Source: DATARH01 sp963778385
Lineage (GTDB): Bacteria > Pseudomonadota > Alphaproteobacteria > ATCC43930 > CGMCC-115725
Assembly (NCBI GenBank): GCA_963778385.1
Contig: CAVZUA010000033.1
Coordinates: forward strand, 62,001 to 126,000
Direction: 5' to 3'
Length of the DNA: 64,000 nt
This document shows positions 46,597 to 55,281 of the stretch, in pieces; position 1 is the first letter of the stretch; every line of letters starts with the position of its first letter. Made by a program: the position numbers and the translations under genes. A model generated the notes under the pieces. The model was given only the letters and a program-made list of their open reading frames with translations, did not search any database and was not told where the DNA came from.

Positions 46597-49283
46597 CGAC
46601 GAGCGCGGCCGGGATCACCCAGGCCCCGGGCGGGGTGATTGACCCCGGCGCCTTGGCCATCATCTCGGCTGGACCCGTATCGCTCGGCAACGCCAATACC
46701 GTCGATACGCTCGCCGCATCAATCACCGGGACCGACGCCAGCCTGCTCTTCAACAACACCGGAAACCCGCTGACCGTTGGTTCCGTGCGGGGCGTCACGG
46801 GGATCACCACGAGCAACGGCAACGTCACGCTCAGCGTCGTGGGCTCGGGCGGCTTGACGGTTAGCCAGGCGATCAATGCCGGCACCGGTTCGGTGACGGG
46901 GGCGTCTGTCGGTGACCTTGCGCTCGGTTCGAGCGGTACGGTGACCGGCGGGGCGATCACGCTCGCGACCAACGGCAACTTTACCAACAACGCCGGCGCG
47001 AGCGCGCTGTCGGCCGGGTCGGGCAATCGCTGGCTGGTCTATTCGACAAACCCCGCCAACGACAATGACGGCGGTCTCGCGCCGGCCTTCATCCAGTATG
47101 CCGCGAACTACGATGTGAGCACCCTGACGGGGACGAAGCCAGCCGCCGCCGGGAATGGATTGCTCTACAGTGCCGCGCCGCAGATCACGCTAAATTCGGT
47201 CACCAAGACCTATGACGGCACCACCGCCATCCCGACCAGCGCCAGCGCTTATGCCCTGAGCGCTGCGATTAACGGCGATACTCTCTCACTCGATGTGAGC
47301 GGGGCGAGCGGCGCGTATCAGTCGGCGAACGTGGGCACCAGCATACCGGTCAGCCTGGATGGCTTGGCGCTAAGCGCGACGCATGGCGGCATCCCTGTGT
47401 TCGGCTACAGCCTGGCGAATGCGGGCGGGGGCAATATCGGGATCATCAACGCCGCGGCGCTGACGGTCACGGCGTCGAACCAGGCGAAGACCTACGGGCA
47501 GACCGTGGCGCTGGGGACGACGGCATTCACGACGGGCACGCTGTTCAACGGCGACACGGTGACGGGCGTGACGCTGGCGAGCAGCGGGGCGCCCGGTAGC
47601 GCGACGGTGGCGGGCTCGCCTTACGCGATCACCGCGAGCAACGCGGTGGGCAACGGGCTGTCGAACTACACGATCAACTATGTCGGCGGTCTGCTGACGG
47701 TGAACCCGGCGGGGTTGACGATTACCGCGTCGGACCAAGCGAAGACCTACGGGCAGACCGTGGCGCTGGGGACGACGGCATTCACGACGGGCACGCTGTT
47801 CAACGGCGACACGGTGACGGGCGTGACGCTGGCGAGCAGCGGGGCGCCCGGTAGCGCGACGGTGGCGGGCTCGCCTTACGCGATCACCGCGAGCAACGCG
47901 GTGGGCAACGGGCTGTCGAACTACACGATCAGCTATGCCAATGGTCTGCTGACGGTGAACCCGGCGGCGCTGACGGTCACGGCGTCGAACCAGGCGAAGA
48001 CCTACGGGCAGACCGTGGCGCTGGGGACGACGGCATTCACGACGGGCACGCTGTTCAACGGCGACACGGTGACGGGCGTGACGCTGGCGAGCAGCGGGGC
48101 GCCCGGTAGCGCGACGGTGGCGGGCTCGCCTTACGCGATCACCGCGAGCAACGCGGTCGGCTCCGGTCTATCGAACTACACGATCAGCTATGCCAATGGT
48201 CTGCTGACGGTGAACCCGGCGGCGCTGACGGTCACGGCGTCGAACCAGGCGAAGACCTACGGGCAGACCGTGGCGCTGGGGACGACGGCATTCACGACGG
48301 GCACGCTGTTCAACGGCGACACGGTGACGGGCGTGACGCTGGCGAGCAGCGGGGCGCCCGGTAGCGCGACGGTGGCGGGCTCGCCTTACGCGATCACCGC
48401 GAGCAACGCGGTGGGCAACGGGCTGTCGAACTACACGATCAACTATGTCGGCGGTCTGCTGACGGTGAACCCGGCGGGGTTGACGATTACCGCGTCGAAC
48501 CAGGCGAAGACCTACGGGCAGACCGTGGCGCTGGGGACGACGGCATTCACGACGGGCACGCTGTTCAACGGCGACACGGTGACGGGCGTGACGCTGGCGA
48601 GCAGCGGGGCGCCCGGTAGCGCGACGGTGGCGGGCTCGCCTTACGCGATCACCGCGAGCAACGCGGTGGGCAACGGGCTGTCGAACTACACGATCAACTA
48701 TGTCGGCGGTCTGCTGACGGTGAACCCGGCGGGGTTGACGATTACCGCGTCGGACCAGGCGAAGACCTACGGGCAGACCGTGGCGCTGGGGACGACGGCA
48801 TTCACGACGGGCACGCTGTTCAACGGCGACACGGTGACGGGCGTGACGCTGGCGAGCAGCGGGGCGCCCGGTAGCGCGACGGTGGCGGGCTCGCCTTACG
48901 CGATCACCGCGAGCAACGCGGTGGGCAACGGTCTATCGAACTACACGATCAGCTATGTCGGCGGTCTGCTGACGGTGAACCCGGCGAGGTTGAACGTGGC
49001 GCTGACCGGCACGGTGAGTAAGGTCTTTGACGGCACTACGCTGGCGACGCTGGTGCCGGCGAACTACGTGCTCGACGGTGTGATCGGAAGCGACGCGGTC
49101 GGCCTCAACAACCCGACCAGCGGTACCTACGCTTCGGCCAACCCCGGCACAGGTATCGGCGTCAACGTTGTCGGCTTGGCGCTGATGGGGCCAGCTGCCG
49201 GCAACTACGTGCTGCTAAACCCGACGGCCAACGCCAATATCGGCGTCATTACCGCCCCCCCCCACGCCGCCAAACCGGCCTGA
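46593..49283 (+). CDS. Same exoprotein, C-terminal part with MBG and YDG repeats
   Basis: This frame continues the exoprotein after a one-base shift: GTGTIA from the previous frame joins TTSAAGITQAPGG. It contains more beta-helix, then a YDG-type domain (TLNSVTKTYDGTTAIPTSAS). Six MBG-type repeats of 85 residues follow (LTVTASNQAKTYGQTVALGT onward), then another YDG-like domain (SKVFDGTTLATLVPANYVLD). It stops at 49,283 only because of a nine-C run. With one C fewer, the protein continues as PNRPDFTGEIPPL and ends GGPLYVIGSGN at 49,407. Such repeats act as stalks for surface adhesins. Confidence 0.82.
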   Translation: MTTSAAGITQAPGGVIDPGALAIISAGPVSLGNANTVDTLAASITGTDASLLFNNTGNPLTVGSVRGVTGITTSNGNVTLSVVGSGGLTVSQAINAGTGSVTGASVGDLALGSSGTVTGGAITLATNGNFTNNAGASALSAGSGNRWLVYSTNPANDNDGGLAPAFIQYAANYDVSTLTGTKPAAAGNGLLYSAAPQITLNSVTKTYDGTTAIPTSASAYALSAAINGDTLSLDVSGASGAYQSANVGTSIPVSLDGLALSATHGGIPVFGYSLANAGGGNIGIINAAALTVTASNQAKTYGQTVALGTTAFTTGTLFNGDTVTGVTLASSGAPGSATVAGSPYAITASNAVGNGLSNYTINYVGGLLTVNPAGLTITASDQAKTYGQTVALGTTAFTTGTLFNGDTVTGVTLASSGAPGSATVAGSPYAITASNAVGNGLSNYTISYANGLLTVNPAALTVTASNQAKTYGQTVALGTTAFTTGTLFNGDTVTGVTLASSGAPGSATVAGSPYAITASNAVGSGLSNYTISYANGLLTVNPAALTVTASNQAKTYGQTVALGTTAFTTGTLFNGDTVTGVTLASSGAPGSATVAGSPYAITASNAVGNGLSNYTINYVGGLLTVNPAGLTITASNQAKTYGQTVALGTTAFTTGTLFNGDTVTGVTLASSGAPGSATVAGSPYAITASNAVGNGLSNYTINYVGGLLTVNPAGLTITASDQAKTYGQTVALGTTAFTTGTLFNGDTVTGVTLASSGAPGSATVAGSPYAITASNAVGNGLSNYTISYVGGLLTVNPARLNVALTGTVSKVFDGTTLATLVPANYVLDGVIGSDAVGLNNPTSGTYASANPGTGIGVNVVGLALMGPAAGNYVLLNPTANANIGVITAPPHAAKPA
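47459..48988 (+). repeat. Six tandem 255-bp MBG-domain repeats
   Basis: The marker CCTACGGGCAGACCG recurs at 47,491, 47,746, 48,001, 48,256, 48,511 and 48,766, exactly 255 bases apart. Long blocks between the markers are identical; differences are limited to a few codons (TVTASN/TITASD, NYVGG/SYANG, GNGLS/GSGLS). Recent unequal recombination is the likely source, and copy number may vary. Confidence 0.97.
49255..49263 (+). repeat. Nine-C homopolymer near the 3' end of the exoprotein gene
   Basis: The run follows ATTACCG. Nine Cs put the gene into a frame that stops at 49,283; eight Cs would extend it by about 42 codons to 49,407 with a plausible conserved-looking tail. Confidence 0.9.
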
Positions 49284-49512
49284 TTTCACCGGGGAGATAC
49301 CACCTTTGACGCAACCACTGCCGGTCGCCCAGCAGGAAATGCCGATCATCCAGCCTTCGCTCTATCAGCCGGGCGGTCCGCTTTACGTCATTGGTAGCGG
49401 CAATTAGACGTTATGTCCCCGGGGTGAGGTCGGCGGCCCGCCCTTTTGTGCAAAAGAGAAGCGAGGGTTGCTCGGATGGGCCGAGCCGAGCCTCATGCAC
49501 GGAGGGCGGACC

Positions 49513-50622
49513 ATGGGCGAGTATAGCGAAGCCTTTGTCGCATTCGATGTCGCGAAGACGAAGCACGCGGTGGCGATTGCCGATGGCGGTCGTGGCGGCG
49601 GGGTGCGCTTTCTCGGCGATGTGGCGAGTTCGCCGGCGGTGGTGGAACGGCTGATCGGCAAGCTGGCCGGCCGCTATGGGAAGGTGCATTTCTGCTACGA
49701 GGCGGGCCCGACCGGCTACGGGCTATATCGCCAGATCGGAGCCCTCGGGCATGCCTGCCTGGTGGTCGCGCCGGCCTTGATCCCGAGGCGGCCGGGCGAG
49801 CGGGTCAAGACCAACCGTCGCGATGCGGTGACGCTGGCCCGGCTGCACCGCGCCGGTGAATTGACCGGCGTGTGGGTGCCGGACGCGACACATGAGGCGG
49901 TGCGCGATCTGGTTCGCGCCCGCGAGACGGCGGCTGATGATCGACGCCGCAAGCGGCAGCAACTGCTTTCGTTCCTGCTGCGGCATGGCCGGGTTTACAG
50001 CGGCGGCGGTCATTGGACGCTGGCGCACCGGCGCTGGTTGGCGACGCAGAGCTTCGCGCATCCGGCGCAGCAGATCGTCTTTCAGGAGGCGACCGATGCG
50101 ATCTCCGACGCCGATCAGCGCCTGCGCCGGCTCGAACAGCAGCTCGCGGCAATCGTGCCGGACTGGTCGATGGCGCCGGTGGTCGAGGCCTACCAGGCAA
50201 TGCGCGGCGCCTCGTTCATCGTCGCCGTGACCTTTGCCGCCGAGATCGGCGATGTGCGCCGCTTCGACAACCCGCGCCAGCTGATGTCGTTCCTCGGTCT
50301 CGTCCCGGCGGAGAGCTCGACCGGGGAAACGGTGCGCCGCAAGGGGCTCACCCTGGCCGGTAACCGCCGCGCCCGCCGGGTACTGGTCGAAGCTGCCTGG
50401 ACCTACCGTTATCCCGCCAGGGTCAGCGAGACCCTCAGGGCCAGGCTCGAAGGGTTGCCCAAAATCGTCCGTGATATTGCCTGGAAAGGGCAAGTCCGGC
50501 TGTGCGCCCGGTATCGCCGGCTGAGCGCCACAGGCAAGAAGCTGCCGGTTGTGGTGGCCGCCATCGCACGCGAGATGGCGGCTTTCCTGTGGGCAATCGG
50601 GTGTGAGGTGGCGCCCGCGTAA
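49513..50622 (+). CDS. IS110-family DEDD recombinase (IS1111-like)
   Basis: The start at 49,513 has GGAGGGCGG upstream. The protein of about 369 residues has the RuvC-like N-terminus (FVAFDVAKTKHAVA, CYEAGPTGYGLY, VKTNRRDAVTLARL) and the C-terminal Tnp20 domain (FLGLVPAESSTGETVRRKGL with the catalytic Ser). One of the four acidic positions reads Asn in KTNRRD where the other IS110 copy has Asp; this variant occurs in some family members. The frame is intact. IS110 enzymes use a structured bridge RNA encoded in the element to choose the target. Confidence 0.9.
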   Translation: MGEYSEAFVAFDVAKTKHAVAIADGGRGGGVRFLGDVASSPAVVERLIGKLAGRYGKVHFCYEAGPTGYGLYRQIGALGHACLVVAPALIPRRPGERVKTNRRDAVTLARLHRAGELTGVWVPDATHEAVRDLVRARETAADDRRRKRQQLLSFLLRHGRVYSGGGHWTLAHRRWLATQSFAHPAQQIVFQEATDAISDADQRLRRLEQQLAAIVPDWSMAPVVEAYQAMRGASFIVAVTFAAEIGDVRRFDNPRQLMSFLGLVPAESSTGETVRRKGLTLAGNRRARRVLVEAAWTYRYPARVSETLRARLEGLPKIVRDIAWKGQVRLCARYRRLSATGKKLPVVVAAIAREMAAFLWAIGCEVAPA

Positions 50623-50830
50623 AGCCACCCCGCCCGCTACGGCTGCACAGTGCCGGGGGCGGAGCCACGGTGGGGAACTCCCGTCGCTAGTCATGTGGCC
50701 GGACTACCTCGTCCGACGCCCGTCCTTTAGACTGAGGAAAGCCCCGAGACGAAGACACGGAAGGCGGTAACCAACCCGCGGATAAGAGCCTGATCAACCG
50801 TCGTCTCAAGCTCCGTCTCCAGCCCTGTAC
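50623..50830 (+). ncRNA. Candidate IS110 bridge RNA region
   Basis: The roughly 200 bases after the recombinase lack any gene and contain several complementary runs, for example GGGGCGGAGCC with nearby partners and GAGACGAAGAC with GTCGTCTC further on. IS1111-type elements place their guide RNA in this downstream region. The assignment is by position and general structure only. Confidence 0.35.
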
Positions 50831-51529
50831 AGCCTTCAGCTACTCCAAACCGACCTCACTCCCCGGGGCCGTACCGGCAAGCTGTTGCTTTAGCCTTGAC
50901 GGGGGACATAAGAGACTAGCGCCCCCGACGACGCCAAGGGAGGACGCCGGGCGCAGTTTGTGGGCCTGGAGCCCTGTCCGAGGCTGTCGACCTCCCGCTG
51001 TAATCCGCCAAATATCGTTCAACCATCAAGTCGTTTGTTTCGCCCCAAATCGTGCACTGACAGTCGAGGCTCCTGATTGATGTTGGATCTGTTCAAAATA
51101 AAAGGCCGCGGGTTGCGCCGGAGATGATATTGGCGCCGGGGCCAGCATCTAGCCGCCGATATCGCTTGCGACGAACGAAGCCCGAGGTTGGCAAGTCGGT
51201 GGGCGGTGGAGAGGATGCCAATCCACGGGCGAAGAGCCCTAGACCGCGGACGGCTCGTGTATGCATGTTTTGGCGCAAATGCGCACAAATGGGTTTATGC
51301 GTAAGCGAGATCGAAATAACGGCCAGGACCGTCGCCATGTTGTCGGCCGACGACACTCGAGCTTTCGGCGATGGAGGCGGCAAATTGCCTAGGACGAGGC
51401 TCAACGCAGTCGCCAAAGCGCCCGAGAACGACGAGCGAGAGTAATCAACGCCTCGCTGATCGCGTTGCCGGTCGGCCTCCTGCTGCTGCTGGCCGTCCCG
51501 CGGTTCGGCTAATCGCGACCCGTCGCTAG
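50831..51529. other. Gene-free region between the IS110 element and IS3 debris
   Basis: No gene is supported. A short plus-strand stretch at about 51,444-51,511 encodes a hydrophobic segment (SLIALPVGLLLLLAVPRFG) before a stop, possibly the end of a lost membrane protein. Confidence 0.4.
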
Positions 51530-51862
51530 CGAGTGGAGACGGGGCTCACCGCCGTGGAGCTGACCCTATCAAACCGGGCACGCAACGCGGGTTGGGAAAG
51601 GATGTATTCGCGGGATGATCGGTGGCTCAATCGGAATGCAGGGGAACAGTGTTGTAATCCTCCATCCCGCGGTTGATGAGACCGAGGGGGTAGCGGCATC
51701 GGGGATCGCGCTGATCCGTACATGATCGCGCTTGAGAGTTTTCACGAAGGCCTCCTCCATGCCGTTGCTCTCCGGGCTTTCGAACGGCGTGCAGCGCGGC
51801 ACTCGGTTCAGAGTCAGGGCAATGTCGGTGTTGCGCGCCGGCTGCGACCAAAAGGTGAGCAT
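51530..51862 (-). pseudogene. Decayed IS3-family OrfB, C-terminal part in three frames
   Basis: Consecutive minus-strand frames give TPFESPESNGMEEAFVKTLK (with the catalytic Glu block), then RGMEDYNTVPLHSD, then SSREYILSQPALRAR. Together they match the last 90 residues of IS3 OrfB with at least two frameshifts. No terminal repeats are recognisable. Confidence 0.75.
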
Positions 51863-52081
51863 CCGAGCGTTACTCGGGCGTCAGAAGTACTATTCGTAAT
51901 CATCTGTAACAATTTGCAACCCAATTAACGTGAAAAATCAGGTAAACACCCTCAAAATTGGAGGGGCGAGCCGTCAGCTATTTCGAATTCATGCTTGGTG
52001 CGATCGTAGTTGCTCTAGCCGTATGGCTTCTATTCGGCTCCTCGCCCAATAGCCGTCCTCCTCGTTTCGATCGTTGATCTC

Positions 52082-52339
52082 ATGAGCGAGACTTGCGCCG
52101 CGTGCGGTGGCCTTCTTGAGATCACCGCCGCAGCCGAGGATTTCCGGCCGTTCGGCAATGGTGTGCGCGTAATCCTCCCAACCGCGATACGGAGGCGATG
52201 CACAAGCTGCGGTGAAACTCCGGCTGCGGCATCCGATGAACAGATGGACGAATGCGGGAGGGCGCGCGCGAAAACGAATATCAAGAGGAGGGCCGGTGAA
52301 CAGCGCTCTAGCAGGAATGATTATTTTGGTAATTGGTGA
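52082..52339 (+). CDS. Small putative zinc-ribbon protein, YgiT/MqsA-like N-terminus
   Basis: The 85-residue frame has two Cys pairs about 35 residues apart (MSETCAACGG and RRRCTSCGETPAA) around a short beta-type segment (NGVRVILPTAI), resembling the zinc-binding half of YgiT/MqsA antitoxins. No toxin gene is adjacent and the ribosome binding site is weak. It may be a fragment. Confidence 0.35.
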   Translation: MSETCAACGGLLEITAAAEDFRPFGNGVRVILPTAIRRRCTSCGETPAAASDEQMDECGRARAKTNIKRRAGEQRSSRNDYFGNW

Positions 52340-53159
52340 CAGCCACGTGTCCCAAATGATGACGAACTTGCATAACCAGCTCCAAAGTGATGGCGCCGCC
52401 GTCCATTGATACTTATCGGCCGATGCCAGGCTCGCGATCGCTGTACTCTGGCACGGCTTGTAGGGTGGCTGTAGAGCTAGTCGCGAAAGACCTTTCCAGT
52501 CAAAACCGATATCCAATCAAACCCGAATGCCAAGACGGGACGACGAAAGACAATGTCGTTCTCTAAGGTATTATAACGATTTAAGTAATCGGAGGACTCT
52601 CGAACTCGAGAAAGGCTTTCGTGCGGACGACGGCAGTCTCCGCCTGATCGACAAATTGCAGCAGCGGGCCGTTCCGCAACTCGACGCATTGCCTCGGCCG
52701 GCCCACGTCCTTGAGGCCGATGGCGTGGAAGACTCCGCCGACGTCTATCCCGATGGTGGCGGCAGGTCGTCACCTGTTGCGAGTGTGCATAGTCACATAG
52801 TCTCCTCGTTATGAGAACGCTCAGTTTGTGAGCGGGCGGGCCGGCGCACTCTCCCGTTAACCCTGAAAGCTGGCGCGATCTCGTGCGACAGCTTCAATCA
52901 GGCCTTACGCTGCGTGAGCGGCGCGGCTGTGGCGTCGATCGGAGACCCGCCAGCATTCGATCAAGCCCGACTAAGTACTGCAGCGGCTGGCAATTTGGGA
53001 TCGCGCCACGGAATTCGTACGCGGAGACTTGAGTGGTTTCCATGCTGCGCTTTTGGCGGCGTCTTGCAACTGATTTAGCGGCGAGCGGGCGCGACGGTGC
53101 CGGTTAGATTTATATGGAATCCTTATTTCCGGCTGCTGCGGCCAATCTCGAAAACATAC
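52340..53159. other. Gene-free region before the kdp leader
   Basis: No gene is convincing. The minus strand around 52,760-52,620 reads TIGIDVGGVFHAIGLKDVG, which could be an N-terminal scrap of an IS110-type recombinase or an actin-fold enzyme. It is too short to decide. Confidence 0.35.
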
Positions 53160-53217
53160 GTCCCCGCGCTGATCTTTGCGCGAGAAGGGGCGCGGGGACC
53201 GCGAGCTTGAGACTCGC
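53160..53217 (+). promoter_or_regulatory. Two adjacent hairpins in the kdp leader
   Basis: GTCCCCGCGC (53,160-53,169) pairs perfectly with GCGCGGGGAC (53,190-53,199). GCGAG (53,201-53,205) pairs with CTCGC (53,213-53,217). They lie about 80-140 bases before the first kdp peptide, where a 5' leader is expected. They do not match a riboswitch I know. Confidence 0.45.
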
Positions 53218-53298
53218 AACTGCCGGTGCCGACACCACTAGGCGCGGCGGTCGTGGAGAAAAATGCTCCCTCGCTCGCTCTTGTAACGGAGACGGGTA

Positions 53299-53382
53299 AT
53301 GCTTGACGTGATGTATCTGGCGATCGGCTTCGGCTTTCTCGCCGTGGCGGTGCTTTACGTCGTCGCCTGCGATCGTCTCTGA
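53299..53382 (+). CDS. 27-residue single-helix membrane peptide preceding kdpF
   Basis: ATG at 53,299 (GGAGACGGG upstream) encodes MLDVMYLAIGFGFLAVAVLY then VVACDRL and stop. It is one transmembrane helix with a short basic end. A peptide of this kind precedes kdpF in other alphaproteobacterial kdp operons. Its stop overlaps the GAGGAGG that serves kdpF, so it is translated as part of the operon. It may stabilise the KdpFABC complex, but that is inference. Confidence 0.7.
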   Translation: MLDVMYLAIGFGFLAVAVLYVVACDRL

Positions 53383-53392
53383 GGAGGTCACG

Positions 53393-53482
53393 ATGATCCT
53401 CGATTACGCATTGGGCGGCGCGGTGACCCTCGGGCTGTTGATCTATCTGGTCTACGCGCTGGTCCGCCCGGAAAAATTCTAA
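53393..53482 (+). CDS. kdpF: K+-transporting ATPase small subunit KdpF
   Basis: The 29-residue peptide (MILDYALGGAVTLGLLIYLV, then YALVRPEKF) is a single transmembrane helix ending in the typical LxRPEKF. It stabilises the KdpFABC complex in the inner membrane. GAGGAGG lies six bases upstream. It is followed by kdpA after 36 bases. Confidence 0.9.
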   Translation: MILDYALGGAVTLGLLIYLVYALVRPEKF

Positions 53483-53518
53483 GCCAAGGCCTGAGGCCAG
53501 GCTCAAGGGAATACAGCA

Positions 53519-55246
53519 ATGACACTTAATGGCTGGCTGCAGATCGCGCTCTATTGCGTGATTGTGATGCTCTTGGTGAAGCCGCTCGGCGGCTACATGA
53601 CCAAGGTCTTCAATGGCGAGCGCCATATGATGACACCGGTCCTGCGCTGGCTGGAGCGCGGCATCTACGCGATTTGTGGCGTCGACGAGAAACAGGAGCA
53701 GCATTGGGTGACCTATGCGGTCGCGATGCTGTTTTTCACCGCTGCGGGTTTCGTGACGCTCTACGCGCTGCAGCGCTTGCAGGCGGTGTTGCCGTTCAAT
53801 CCGGCGGGACAGTCGGCGGTCGAGCAGAGCCTCGCGTTCAACACCTCGGTAAGCTTTATCACCAACACGAACTGGCAGTCCTACGTCCCCGAGACGACGA
53901 TGAGCTACCTGACCCAGATGGCCGGGCTCACCGTGCACAATTTTTTCTCGGCGGCGACCGGCATCGCGCTGGCGGTGGCGCTGATCCGCGGATTCGCGCG
54001 GCGCTCCGCGCAAACCGTCGGCAATTTCTGGGTCGATTTGACCCGCTGCACGCTCTACATCCTGCTGCCGATTTCGATCGTTGTCGGCCTGTTCTTTGTC
54101 TTCGAAGGCATGCCGCAGAACCTCAACGAATATACCGAGGTGGCGACGCTCGAAGGCGCGAAGCAGATCATTGCCCAGGGGCCGGTGGCTTCGCAGGAAG
54201 TCATCAAGATGATGGGCACCAATGGCGGCGGCTTCTTCAACACCAACTCGGCGCATCCTTTCGAGAATCCGAACGCGCTGACCGATTTTGTGCAGATGGT
54301 GCTGATCTTCTCGATCGGCGCGGCGCTGACCAATGTCTTTGGCCGGATGGTCGGCAGCCAGAAGCAAGGCTGGGCGATCTTCGCGGTGATGGGATTGCTG
54401 TTCCTCGCCGGCGTCGTGGTGGTCTATTACAGCGAAGCCCCCGGCAACCCGGCGATCGCCGCACTCGGTGTCGACCAGAGCGCCTCGGATTTGCAATCCG
54501 GCGGCAATATGGAAGGCAAGGAAGTGCGCTTTGGCATCGCGCAGTCCTCGCTCTTCACCACGGTAACGACGGACGCCTCGTGCGGCGCGGTCAACGGCAT
54601 GCACGATAGCTTGATGCCGTTGGGCGGTCTCGTGCCGATGGTCAACATGATGCTCGGCGAGATCATCTTCGGCGGTGTCGGCTCCGGGCTTTACGGCATG
54701 CTGCTGTTCGCGGTGCTGGCGGTGTTTATCGCCGGGCTGATGGTCGGCCGCACGCCCGAGTATCTCGGCAAAAAGATCGAGTCCAAGGAAGTGAAGATGG
54801 CGATCCTCGCCATCCTGATCCTCCCATTCTCGATGCTCGGCTTCACCGCGCTCGCCACGGTGCTGCCCGACGGCCTTGCCGGTCCGGCAAACCAGGGCCC
54901 GCACGGCTTCAGCGAAATCCTCTACGCGTTCACCTCGGCGACCGCGAACAACGGCAGCGCCTTCGCCGGGCTGACCGCGAACACGCCATTCTACAATTCG
55001 ACGCTCGGTCTCGCGATGTTCATCGGCCGCTTCCTGATGATCGTGCCGATGTTGGCCATGGCGGGCTCGTTGGCCGCGAAAAAGATCGTCCCGACCTCGG
55101 CAGGCACCTTTCCGACCGATGGTGGTCTCTTTGTCGGCCTGCTGACCGGCGTGATCGCGATCACCGGTGGCCTGATCTTCTTCCCGGCGCTGTCGCTAGG
55201 ACCCTTGGTCGAGCAGCTGGCGATGAAGGCCGGCACCCTTTTCTGA
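53519..55246 (+). CDS. kdpA: K+-transporting ATPase subunit KdpA
   Basis: The 575-residue channel-like subunit has the four selectivity-filter regions: NTSVSFITNTNWQSY, GTNGGGFFNTNSAHPFENP, TTDASCGAVNGMHDSLMPLG and SATANNGSAFAG. About ten transmembrane helices are visible. It binds and selects K+ in the periplasmic half of the membrane and passes it to KdpB. The length is normal. AAGGGAATACAGC precedes the ATG. Confidence 0.97.
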   Translation: MTLNGWLQIALYCVIVMLLVKPLGGYMTKVFNGERHMMTPVLRWLERGIYAICGVDEKQEQHWVTYAVAMLFFTAAGFVTLYALQRLQAVLPFNPAGQSAVEQSLAFNTSVSFITNTNWQSYVPETTMSYLTQMAGLTVHNFFSAATGIALAVALIRGFARRSAQTVGNFWVDLTRCTLYILLPISIVVGLFFVFEGMPQNLNEYTEVATLEGAKQIIAQGPVASQEVIKMMGTNGGGFFNTNSAHPFENPNALTDFVQMVLIFSIGAALTNVFGRMVGSQKQGWAIFAVMGLLFLAGVVVVYYSEAPGNPAIAALGVDQSASDLQSGGNMEGKEVRFGIAQSSLFTTVTTDASCGAVNGMHDSLMPLGGLVPMVNMMLGEIIFGGVGSGLYGMLLFAVLAVFIAGLMVGRTPEYLGKKIESKEVKMAILAILILPFSMLGFTALATVLPDGLAGPANQGPHGFSEILYAFTSATANNGSAFAGLTANTPFYNSTLGLAMFIGRFLMIVPMLAMAGSLAAKKIVPTSAGTFPTDGGLFVGLLTGVIAITGGLIFFPALSLGPLVEQLAMKAGTLF

Positions 55247-55281
55247 TCGAACCGCAAAGCTAGCCTCGAAAGGGCATCTCG

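Noticed and set aside
46560..46620. Programmed ribosomal frameshift in the exoprotein
   Set aside because: No slippery heptamer or downstream pseudoknot is evident; an indel is simpler.
47459..48988. Regular repeats considered as a CRISPR array
   Set aside because: The period is 255 bp with no unique spacers, the repeats are in frame and encode MBG domains.
52082..52339. A complete toxin-antitoxin module
   Set aside because: Only a possible YgiT/MqsA-like zinc-ribbon fragment is present and no toxin gene is adjacent.
53160..53217. kdp leader considered as a c-di-AMP (ydaO-type) riboswitch
   Set aside because: The conserved core of that riboswitch is not visible and c-di-AMP control of kdp is mainly known outside proteobacteria.
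53123..54904. A 593-codon minus-strand frame across kdpF and kdpA
   Set aside because: It is antisense to kdp genes with intact selectivity filters; no independent signal supports it.
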